A stretch of 64,000 nt of DNA. Origin: Panorpa germanica (Eukaryota; Arthropoda; Insecta; Mecoptera; Panorpidae). A model generated the notes under the pieces. It made no database searches and was not told where the DNA came from. It saw nothing but the letters and a program-made list of their open reading frames with translations. Numbering within the stretch: the first letter of the stretch is position 1; every line of letters starts with the position of its first letter. The DNA lies in assembly GCA_963678705.1 (NCBI GenBank), contig OY783217.1:8680001-8744000 (forward strand), given 5' to 3'. Below, in pieces: positions 36,809-47,074 of the stretch. Both the position numbers and the translations under genes were made by a program.

Positions 36809-37930
36809 CGTGTGTTATCAGATTGCTTTGGCGATGTTCACTGGACTAGCTTGGACGTGGTACTGATGTATGAAGTGATTACAACGGACACGTACACCGA
36901 TAGCGAGATTACTGAGCTATGAGAACATAACTAATATTATTCATGTCTCGTTCGATAAGCAATACGCCGGTTTCTAAAAGATTAAAATTATATTTAATTA
37001 TCATCATTACATGAGCATATTTTTGATTATAAAAGAAATAGTTGCTTCATTTTTTAAACGGTTTTTCTTTTTAATAAATAAAAAATGTAATGTTAAAGAG
37101 TTTAATAGGACATCCATAAATTACGTCACACGAATTTCATTGGTTATTTATCTAATCCTGCCGCCCTTTAGTTGTGATATCACACATTATTAGGTGCAAG
37201 GTGGGTGAAATTTTTCGATTGGGCGATTTTTTCACGGAACAAAGCCTTATAATACAATTACTATAAGAATAAATTCTACGATACATAAGTGTTTAATAAA
37301 TCAACAAAAACAACTTGACCTTTGCAGGTCAACAAGCTGTTTAAATTTGAATATAATTGGTAAATAATATTTATTTTCGTTACAATTATTTTCGTTTCTT
37401 GGACTATTTCATTTAAACATAAATATTTTAAAATAAAACTAGAACCAAAACATATGTTATTATAAAAAATATATTATTAACTTTGTTCTATTTCAGACCG
37501 CATTTGTTAAATATGCACTTGTTAAATGTGCCAAATGGATAATTTAGTGTTAGTAATTTTATTAAGTTTATAAATCCGTTAAAAAAAACTGGCAACATAT
37601 AATCCTTTCTACACTTATTTTTAAATTCCATAACATGTTTAAAAACAAACAATAGGTTTTTCTCATAAATTAAGAAACAACTAAGTCGCCCAAAAGCTAA
37701 TGCTGTTAAAAGACAAAGACATCGAGAAAACAAATGTTTTGTAATACATTGAAAAATATTATCATACTCCAAAGATATAAAAAAAGAAGTGAATCTTTTA
37801 ATATATATAACGAACATTATTTATAAAAATCAGAAAATATTCGACTCAATTGATAATACTTTTTATTCGTAAATAACACTACAATACATTTATTTTTACA
37901 CTGTTATAAGTAATGACTGTGGAAAACAAT
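36809..37930. other. Intergenic spacer between the EcKL-11 relic and EcKL-10
   Basis: This is 1.1 kb of AT-rich DNA. The EcKL-10 upstream block CACTTCATACATCAGTACCACGTCC, then AGTCCAGTGAACATC, lies near 36825-36880 (minus strand) and is probably promoter and 5' leader. ORFs at 37011-37193 and 37488-37817 show no recognisable domain. Confidence 0.4.
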
Positions 37931-38306
37931 TTACAAATAACCCAGATCAACCATGTCTTTTACAACATTAGATTATCTAGTAGTCCACGATTGAATAGTT
38001 ACTTCACTGGCAGAAGCAGCGGAAACGGTATCAGCCATTTCCTTTCCAGCTTTCACATCTTCTTCTTTGGTAACTAACACTGGAACTAACATAATCGCCA
38101 TTGCAAGTCCAAATTTGCCGAATTTTTTTAATTGATTTTGAAATTCAGAAACTGGAAACATTTTTTCAGGATCACTTCCAAGTTTTTTCAAAAAACTACT
38201 GAACGATTCGTAATAAGTATTAAGAAGGTTTTTATCTGAAGGTTGATCTCTAAAAGATTTTTCCGTGCAGCAAAATACGTAGTAGACGAGCTCCAGAACG
38301 GGGGAA
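37931..38306 (-). pseudogene. EcKL-11, exon-2-only relic, clade B
   Basis: Homology starts abruptly at SPVLELVYYVFCC and runs to the normal end GYL-stop at 37931. The DWQ part of exon 2 and the whole of exon 1 are missing. There is an in-frame stop at 37973-37975 (TTR-stop-SNVV, where sisters have RVADVV), and an extra codon and substitutions where sisters read RDQHY. It cannot encode a kinase. It probably arose from a partial tandem duplication or a deletion between neighbours. Confidence 0.85.
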
Positions 38307-38695
38307 AAATTTAAGGAAATAAGAATTTTTTATTTTTAAAATATAATAAAATATCTCTTTTTGTACATGGATATTAGGGGGTGGAGATGGTTTTTATATT
38401 TTGTCTAGGATCTGGTGAAGAGTTAATTTGGGGCTGAGTCTTTTAAGAAAAAACACACTACAACATTAACCGACAATTGCTTTAATAATTAATTTACATT
38501 TTAATTATTAGTTGTTAAAATCGCCGTAAAGCTAGACAAAAGAAATTTATTTATCAATCCTTTCCAAATAATTTCGCAAATTTATTTCAAATTTAGTATT
38601 TTATGAAGAAATGTAGAACAAAATAGAATAATATTGTTTATTTATAAATACAGTGAATAAAATATTATTATAAAATATAAAGAATAGAAATTAAT

Positions 38696-40292
38696 TTACA
38701 AATAACCCAAATCTACAATGTCTGTCAACACATCGGACAATCTAGAAGTCCAGATTTCCTCAGTTTCTTTATTAGTATTCAAAATATTATTCGCAATGCC
38801 ATTTCCTGTTACTACATCCTCTTCTTTGGTAGCGATTACTGGAACTAACATAATCGCCATTCCGAGACCAAATTTACCGAATTTCTTTAATTGATTTCGA
38901 AACTCCGAATAAGGAAACATTCTTTCAGCATCACTTCCAAGTTCTTGCAGGAAAGTACTCAACGATTCGTAATAAATATTTAGAAGAGTTTCGTAATGTT
39001 GATCTCTGAACGATTTATCAGTGCAGCAAAATATGTAGTAGAGAAGATCTAGAACTGGGGAAGAGTAGCGGCCCACCTGCCAATCGAGTAGACAAACTTC
39101 TGTTGGTACGCCATTCTGTAATGTATAAAAAGAAACATTATCTAAATGTACTACATATAATATTCTAAAATATGCAATAAACTATTTGGATTCCCCATTA
39201 TTTGGGTAGCGCTATATCCCAATTGCATGTTATTCAAATTTAAATTACACTACATGACTAATCCGCTAAGCGGAACAATTTTTTTTTTATGTTTATTTAA
39301 TATAAAACCTTAATAAAAATATTACATAATCATTAAATTATCATTAAATATGAAATTAACTTTTTTGAACCGTATTCTTAAAACCATAAAGCAAATTATT
39401 TCAAGATTAAAATTACTAAGTTTCATTTAAGTATTTTAGATAACATAATGTGCTTAGAGTTAATTTGAATATTAATATGAATTACCTCGTATTTAAACAT
39501 CATGTTATTGTTCCAACAATCCCCGTGACCAACAACAGCGTACGGCTCTGCTAAAGCTCCTTTGACACAGTCCTTAATAATCCTGTGATAATTTGTATGA
39601 AACTCTTCCCATTTTTCCTGGTAGATCCCTTCAAACTTCAATTTCTCAACAGAATTTTTCAGTAAATTATCTGTAATTGATTGTAAATAGGGTCCCATAT
39701 TTTCCTTGATAAAAATTTCTGTCAAACTCTTAGAAAAGTTCGTCAACACTTCCGGTTGTTGCTCTCTTAACAGAAAGCTGTAAGCGTGAAATTTCCCAAG
39801 AGCTTTCATGACCAACTGCGTGTGATTGAGATCCAGTTGTTTCATTCGGTCAAACATTGTATATCCTCTGCTCGATAAGTCTTCTAATATTATAAATTCT
39901 TCAAAAGTGTCAAACCCCACCGCCAAACATTCTGCATAAGAAGTAAACCCATTTTCAATACCTTTACCGGATTCTAATGATTTCATAGTCTTCAATATTT
40001 CACCATACACTTTGTTCTCGCGATGAAAAGCCTCGTTCGTATTATCTTCCAAACGGAATCCTTCAATTTCCACGGGTATTTTACAAAATAAGTTAAGAGT
40101 TAACTTTTCACCATTTTCTTTAGAACCACTGACTGCTATTTTATAAACGGTTGATGCATAATTATCACCTTTTTTCGACCCCGCAGATAATTTGATTTCG
40201 TAGTTCACAAGTGACTTTTCTCTGATCACTGCGTCTAACGTTTTCTTGATGTTTTCATTTGGCAGTTCCAATTTATCTTGTGTTTCTGCCAT
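38696..40292 (-). CDS. EcKL-12, ecdysteroid-kinase-like protein, clade B
   Basis: Exon 1 is 39486-40292 (269 codons; donor GAG|GTAATT, weaker than in its neighbours) and exon 2 is 38696-39115 (140 codons; TTACAG|AAT), giving 408 aa. The catalytic loop HGDCWNNN (D258) and DWQVGRYSSP (D280) are intact, and Lys71 lies in FCKIP. The hinge differs from the clade: LEDLSSRGY replaces LEDLTCKGY. Exon 2 is a mosaic, nearly identical to EcKL-10 up to MLVPVI and then divergent (VVTGNGIANNILN, LSDVLTDIVDLGYL). It is the last clade B gene before clade C begins. Confidence 0.9.
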
Positions 40293-40858
40293 CGTGTATT
40301 AATAAATAGATGTTTACTGGACTGTTGTGTATGTAGTACTGATGATAAATATGTTTAGAGGTAATCACGGGCACTTAGATTAAAATGTTTAGAGCGCAAT
40401 GAATCATAAAATAAGAGTCCTTTAAGATTCTTGTCTCGTTTGTCAAACAAAAATTGTTTACTTATTGTTTATTTATATTTAATTATCATCATTACTTGCA
40501 TATTTTTGTAATCACTTTTATCAAATTTACGAGTGGTTAGTCTTTAAATATAGTTTGCTGATATTTTGAAATGTTGATAACACATATTTTTACCATTATG
40601 ATAAAATAGCGCCAACTGTAACCGGCTGGAGAATAACATTAAGTCGTTCATTCCAGGTAGATATTTTTTCGGATACAACTCAAAACTTAAAACAAATATT
40701 TGACCTTTGAAACATGGTACCAAATTGAATTAATACAAATATTTAAATAAATATATTCAAATTTTCTTTTATTGATATATTCGTACTACCAATGTTTAAC
40801 AAAGAATTTTATTAAAGAAAATTGATACATAAATTAAATATGACATATATCTAATTCC
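40293..40858. other. Spacer between clade C and clade B genes
   Basis: This is 566 bp of AT-rich DNA separating EcKL-13 from EcKL-12. No feature is recognised beyond presumed promoter and 3' end. Confidence 0.35.
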
Positions 40859-42791
40859 TTATAAATATCCTAAGTCCACAATGTCCGTCAGTACGTCAGC
40901 TACCCTGGTCGTCCACAATTCGACTGTTCTTTGATCATCTTCAATAGCCGATGTATTGTTTACAATATCTTCAAAGCCCACAGCATCTTCTTCTGATGTA
41001 AGAAAAATCGGCATTGCTAAACATGCCATCCCTAAACCAAATTTTCCAACCCTTTTCAGTTCCTTTTGAAACACGGAGTACGGAAAGAGTTTCTCAGGAT
41101 CACTTCCCAGTTCTTTCAGATAGTTCCTGAGGGAATCGTGGTAAATGTTTAGAAGAGTTTGGTAGTGCTGGTCTCGGAATGGTTTCTCAGTGCTGCAGAA
41201 TATGTAGTACATCAGATCTAGAATCGGAGAGCTGAATAGGCATGCTTGCCAATCTAGCAGACAAACTTCCGTTGGTATGTCATTCTATAATAAACAATAA
41301 TATTAATATTTATCGCAATAAAATATTAACATCTTAAAAAGTATAACATTCATTTGTTTGTAATAGCAAATATTTGTAGCAGACTTAAATCGTTTAACTA
41401 TTTTTATCATAAAATGTCTTTAAATAAATAAAAGTTTGCAACTTAAGACATTAGATCACTTTGTTGGCGCAACCTTGAAGTATATCTTTTATTATAATTT
41501 AATATATTTGTGAAAAATTATTAAGAAATGGCAGCTGTTCCGAAAAAAACTAAATATTATTTTGTAAATAAATGAAACGGCTTGATGATATTTAATTTGT
41601 AAAACTAAAAAAGAAAAATTAAAGGGGGCAATTGAAAAATTCCTATACTACTCGATAGATAATATAATAAAGAGGATATGTGTACTTTATTAAAATCGAT
41701 TTAGTAGTTTTCAAGATATACAGGTGCTCAGTTCAAACAACTGGTCTCGAGATAAATGTAAACGAAAATGTATTGTATAATAATATATACTACTGTGGTC
41801 ATTTTAAATTGCTATAACTAAAGTAGTATTCAGAACACTAAAGCAGTAAACTCTTAAAATATTAGTACAAGTATAATTAATAATTATTTAAACAAATTTT
41901 TTTTTCGTTTCCTAAAAAATCTCAAAGTAACCTCTTAAGGTTTATCAAAAATATCTGATATAAATGAAAGTATCTCACCTCATATTTGAACATAATATTG
42001 TTGTTCCAACAATCGCCATGAGTTACGACAGCATACGGTTCTGCTAAATTTCTATCGAAACACTTTGTCATTATGTTGCAATAATTAGTATGAAACTGTT
42101 CCCATTTTTCTTGATAAATTCCTTCAAATTTCATTTTGTTTACGGTTTTTTGTAGAAAAGAGTCTACAAATGTTTTAATCATAGGAGACCATTCTTTCTT
42201 ATCTCTGAAAAATACATCAGATAATTCTCTGGCAAATTTTTCAAGTAGTTCTGGTTTTTGATCTCTTAATGCAAAACTTACAGCGTGTAGTTTCCCAAGA
42301 GCTTTCATCACTAATGTTGTGTGCTTTAAATCTGTTTGCTTGAATCTATCAAACATAGCAAAATTCCTTTTTGTTAAATCTTCCATAATTAAGAATTCTT
42401 CAAAGCTAACAGAACTTGTTGCGAAGCAATCTGCAAAGGAAGTAAAGGCATCTTCAATCAGCTTTTCTGCTTCAAAAGTTTTGAATGTTTTTATAACTTC
42501 ATCATAAAATTTAATTTCACGTTGAAAAGCTACATTTGAATTATTGTCATCACGAATACCATTCATTTCTACTGGAATTTTGAAAAACAAATTTAAAATT
42601 TCTTCTTCGCCATTTTCTTTAGAACCAGTCACTTTAATTTTGTAAACAATTCCAACGTAGTTGTCTCCATTTTTGGAGCCCGGTAATATTTCTATATCGT
42701 ATTTCACCAGTCCTCTATTTCTTATTACCTCATTCAGTCTTTTCTTAATGTTTTCGTGAGGTAATTCCAATTTTTCATTATTTTCTGCCAT
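40859..42791 (-). CDS. EcKL-13, ecdysteroid-kinase-like protein, clade C
   Basis: Exon 1 is 41979-42791 (271 codons; GAG|GTGAGA) and exon 2 is 40859-41284 (142 codons; TTATAG|AAT), giving 412 aa. The catalytic loop HGDCWNNNIMF has D260, and DWQ has D282. Residues after DWQ are unusual: ACLFSSP replaces the (I/L)xRY(S/G)SP of all other members, so the conserved Arg-Tyr is lost. Lys71 has FFKIP around it, where sisters have FCKIP. Exon 2 begins N-D-I-P. The 694-bp intron is long for this clade. A TATA-plus-initiator promoter is visible upstream. It is probably expressed; the loss of Arg-Tyr could affect the active site. Confidence 0.88.
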
Positions 42792-42847
42792 GTTATCTAC
42801 CTGAGCTGCTATGCTGTAGATGTTTATTCCACTGAACTGTACGTGTT

Positions 42848-42879
42848 ACTGACTTATTTATAAAGGACAATGGTTTATA
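42848..42879 (-). promoter_or_regulatory. Predicted core promoter of EcKL-13
   Basis: On the minus strand TATAAACCATTG is followed, about 29 bases later, by GTCAGTAAC, an arthropod-type initiator (TCAGT). The same layout occurs upstream of EcKL-15 and EcKL-17. The predicted leader before the ATG is about 60 nt. Confidence 0.5.
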
Positions 42880-42973
42880 TTTGTAGTATTTATGCTATAA
42901 AAGATAATGGCACTCTGCAGATAACATGCGCGCGCTATATGTAGATATTATTTACATTACATGAAGATGAAGC

Positions 42974-42978
<5 letters not shown>

Positions 42979-43044
<66 letters not shown>
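42979..43044. repeat. (TA)n microsatellite
   Basis: This is an uninterrupted TA run of about 65 bp upstream of the EcKL-13 promoter. It creates an artefactual ORF rich in Tyr and Ile. Confidence 0.95.
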
Positions 43045-43048
<4 letters not shown>

Positions 43049-43130
43049 TTATTTATGTTGTACGGTTTGCAATGACTTCTGATATTTCTACTACTACTAA
43101 TCTATTATCTACTACTAATGATAATGATGG

Positions 43131-43366
43131 CCCAGTAAACATTTTGGAGTCACTTTGACATCATATTGAAGATGCGTCATGATTTTTTTGTCATAAAAGA
43201 GTTCATTTATAGATCAGTTTCTCACATTTTTTCATATAAAATGTCTACTTTATCGGCTACAGATGACGAAACCACTCCACCTGTCGGAATATAAATGTGG
43301 AATATAGAAGTGGAATAGTAATAGAAACGTCACTAAATAGGGCACTTCACCAAATTGTTTACTGGG
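43131..43366. mobile_element. MITE with CCCAGTAAACA ends, copy 2
   Basis: The left end is CCCAGTAAACATTTTGG and the right end, read inward, CCCAGTAAACAATTTGG, a near-perfect 17-bp inverted repeat around 236 bp. It is homologous to 28907-29140. There is no coding capacity. Confidence 0.7.
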
Positions 43367-43549
43367 AGATGACAGACCTCGTTCAGTCTATTTGTGCAAT
43401 TGTTGAAACTGTAGGAAGTGACAAAAAATGCGTAAGGTAAATTTTACATCAGAATTTTAACACGCAAAAAATGTGTGCAAAAATTGTGTAAAATTTTTTC
43501 AATCGAATACGTTTCTAGTAAATAATATATAGACCATTTACCTTATTCG

Positions 43550-43757
43550 CCTTTCCCTGCATCATGTGACTTCTATTTGTTCCTCAAAGTTAAATTTGCA
43601 TTAAAAGGTATAAGATCTCAGACCCTTTAAGCTGGGAAGAGAAAACTGCACAAAAAAATAAATGCACAAGACTTCTAACACTGTTTTAAACAATGGCTAA
43701 AATTGCCAAGCACACATGAAAATCTACTTAAATAAAAAAATGGTGCTGTATTAAATA
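43550..43757 (+). pseudogene. Mariner/Tc1-type transposase C-terminal relic
   Basis: The frame FPASCDFYLFLKVKFALKG, then DFxHCFKQW, matches the C-terminal pattern of mariner-family transposases (the DxxLFxxLK segment carrying the last catalytic acid, then the QHCFxQW helix). It has in-frame stops and no N-terminal part. It is a dead fragment. Confidence 0.65.
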
Positions 43758-44502
43758 AATAACCCCTACATATATTTCCTGAATATTTTTTTACATAACG
43801 TTATATTTTATTATTTATCGAAATATATGATATCTTTATATTAAATAAATTTAATATCCTTATCTAATATATAAGTGAAATATGTAGCAATACCTAATCT
43901 TGCATAAGAAATTTTATTTGTTGTAGATTAAGTTGTAATGTTATAGTAAAAGTAATTATCTTTATATAATACGACCTTACATAACAGAGTGCGTGACGAA
44001 AAGAATCAAATTCAGGGAATAATGTGAACAAGGGATCTGAAAGAGGAAGTGCAGCAGCAGGAGAAATTACAGAAGATAGAGAAGGCAAAATAGTATAAGA
44101 AGTATAAATGATTATGGACGAGAAAGATACCGATGTACGTTTTAAAAATAGGAAGATAGGGATAACAGGACGATCTTTAGGTTTTGAATAGAGAGTAAAG
44201 AGAGAGGAAGCAGTTCTTACAGGGAGAAGGCGGAGAGAGAATAGAGGGAGATGTAAAGCTGGAGCATATCAAAAGTAGATGCAAGCGGAAAGTGGAGAGT
44301 GGAACGTGCGTCGAAAAAATATTGTTAAGAGAAAAAGAGGGAAGAAGTTGGATGGCTGAAGTAGGAAAAAGGTGTAAAGAAAAAGAGGAACTGACTCGTA
44401 TCAGGACAATGAACAATAGAAAATAGTGAGGAAAGACAAGAAAGGTTGACATTAGATAGAAATATTTTTGCACTTTTTTATTTTGGTATATTTTAATATA
44501 AT
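43758..44502. other. Intergenic stretch with strong purine bias
   Basis: From about 44035 to 44455 the plus strand is very rich in A and G and poor in T and C (AGAGAGGAAG-, GGAGAAGG-type runs), unlike the rest of the window. All frames contain stops and I recognise no domain. It may be an old coding fragment or a simple-sequence-like region. Confidence 0.4.
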
Positions 44503-44847
44503 CTTAATATATATAAATTACGTGTCACGTTGTCTGTCCGCGATGGACTCCTAAACTACTTAACCGATTTTAATCAAATTTGTACACCGTGTGCAGTTTG
44601 ATCCAACTTGAAAGATAGGATAGCTTACATCTCAATTTATGATTGCAATATTATCTTATTGCAAATTATTTGTCTATTAATTATCTGTATATGACATATG
44701 ACATCTGGCGACGATGATGGCGACATCTGTTGACTAGATTGAGTAAATATTCTGTTGACTAGATTGAGTAAATATTCAATAGATGGCGCTATGTAATGTA
44801 ATATGACAAAAACGTTAGTCACAGCAACGCGTGGCCGGGACAGCTAG
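44503..44847 (+). mobile_element. Helitron-like non-autonomous element, copy 2
   Basis: This is the inverted partner of 4664-4997. It starts A|TCTTAATATATATAAATTACG and ends GGCCGGGACAGCTAG|T, so it sits between A and T as Helitrons do. It has the same internal 24-bp duplication. There are no inverted repeats, target duplication or ORF. Confidence 0.5.
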
Positions 44848-44993
44848 TTGGAATATAAAGTTTGGCGGGAAGTATAATAAATATACGTACATAAAAGCTT
44901 TTTTACATTAAACTTTTATTAACGTTTATAACTTTACATAAAATGTTTATTTGGTAAAAATTATTCCATCATATTTTAACCAAAAATTTCATT

Positions 44994-46406
44994 TTAATCT
45001 AAATATCCTAGGTCCACAACGTCTCTCAGTACATCAGCTACCCTGGTCGTCCACAATTCAACGGTTTTTTCATTGCCGGAAGTAGACTTGCTGCTTTCCA
45101 AATTTTCAAAATCTATTGCATCTTCTTTTTCTATAACAAGAAGCGGTATTGTTAAACATGCTTGCAAAATTGCGTATTTTCCAACCCTTATCAGTTCTTT
45201 TTGAAACTCTGAATAGGGGAAGAGTTTCTCAGGATCGCTTCCAACATCTTTTAAGTAGTTACTGAGGGAATCGTGATAAATGTTTAGAAGAGTGTTATAG
45301 TATACATCTCGGAATAGCTTCTCTGTGGTACAGAATATGTAGTACATGAGATCTAGAATTGGAGAACTATATCGAGATATTTGCCAGTCCAGCAGACAAA
45401 CTTCTGTGGGTACCCCATTCTGTAAAGAAGCAATAACAAGTCAATTATCTTAGAAATCAAAATAATCTACCTTATTTTTCATAAAAGAAATTTTAATTTT
45501 TCTATTTTCAAATTAGTTAATTTTTAGACTTCCTTAGCCAATTTGTGAAAATTAATTTGTGAGACATGTAGTAGAATAATAAATTATTCTTACCTCATAT
45601 TTAAACATCATATTATTGTTCCAACAATCCCCATGAGTAACAACAGCATACGGTTCCGCCAATCTTGTATTACAACAGTTGTTCAAAAGCTCATAAAAGT
45701 TAGTATGAATATATTCCCATTTTCTTTGATAAATTCCTTCAAGCTTTAATTTGTCTACACATTTCTGCATAGAAAAGTCCACGAAGTTTTTAAATAAAGG
45801 TGGCCAAGGTTGATTCTCCACTATAATTAAATCACAAAATTCTGTGGAATATTTTTTAATTATTTCCGGTTTCTGATCTCTTAATGCGAAACTAGCAGCG
45901 TGTAATTTCCCAAGAGCTTTCATCACTAATGTAGCGTGCTTTAAATCGACTACCTTCTTTCTATCAAACATAGCAAAGTTTCTTTTTGTTAAATCTTCCA
46001 TAATTAAGAATTCTTCAAAGATAGCAGAACTTGTCGCAAAGCATTTAGCGTATGAAGTAAAACCATCTTTTATAAGCTTTTCAGCTTCGAAAGCTTTTAT
46101 TTCTTTTATAACTACATCATAAAACTTATTTTCACGTATAAATACACCGTTTGATTTATCTTCTCCACGCATGCCTTCCATTTCCACCGGTATTTTGCAG
46201 AACAAGTTCAGACTTGCTTCTTCGCCGTTGATTTTAGAACCTGTGACAGCAATTTTATAAAGAATTCCTGCGTAGTTGTCCCCTTTTTTAGATCCCGATG
46301 ATATTTCAATGTTGTAATTCACCAGTCCTTCGCTTCTAATGATCTCGTCCAATTTTTTCTTAATATTCTCGTGTGGTAATTCCAATTTTTCTTCATTTTC
46401 AGCCAT
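44994..46406 (-). CDS. EcKL-14, ecdysteroid-kinase-like protein, clade C
   Basis: Exon 1 is 45594-46406 (271 codons; GAG|GTAAGA) and exon 2 is 44994-45419 (142 codons; TTACAG|AAT), giving 412 aa. All catalytic positions are present: Lys71 in FCKIP, Glu92 in IRENK, HGDCWNNN with D260, and DWQISRYSSP with D282. The helix after the hinge is diverged (FDRKKVVDLKHATL, where sisters have FDRFKQIDLKHTTL), and the end carries one extra residue (GYLD). The 174-bp intron is compact. It is probably active, with unknown substrate. Confidence 0.9.
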
Positions 46407-47074
46407 GTTATCTCCTTGAGTTTATGTTTTATAAATGTTTACTCAACGAAACTTTATCTTATACTGAATAATGGCATGTTTTGCACACAAGAGTTCTATC
46501 AAATAATCAAAGATAAAGGTGATTACCATATAACACTTTAATTATAAAATAACCATCCATCTTATAATGATTTGTTATGAGTGTCACATGTTATGGATTT
46601 GTTAGTCATTGTTACAATCAAATTTTTTTACAGAGTCATTTCTTTAGTGGGGGAAATACGATAATGTTATCTTGTTTATTTTTAAATATCATTACAACAA
46701 ATCTTATATGATAAGACCTTGTTAAATACCCTATACCCCGCGTCGCTGACTGATTTTGCAAATTAGACACAAATCAAATTAGATATACACATATTTCAAT
46801 ATTATTATTTAATTTGTCGACATAAAATAATAATACTTTTATTATTAAGTGCACTTATTCACTGTGCTATCAAAAAAAAAAAATTAATCTGAAATTAATT
46901 ATCAACAGAAATGACAACAAAAGAAAAAAATTGTTATGAAGTATATTTTAAGGAACATTAGGAACGTGTAACTATTTAAATTACTATTTAAGTATCTACT
47001 ATTTAAGATCATAATTTAAATTAAATAATTATTTACAAATAAGATTTACAGAAATTAGACTTGAATAAAATTAA
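46407..47074. other. Intergenic spacer between EcKL-15 and EcKL-14
   Basis: This is about 670 bp of AT-rich DNA with homopolymer runs. It should hold the EcKL-14 promoter. No other feature is recognised. Confidence 0.35.

Noticed and set aside
42961..43158. Tyr/Ile-rich small protein
   Set aside because: It is translation of the (TA)n microsatellite.
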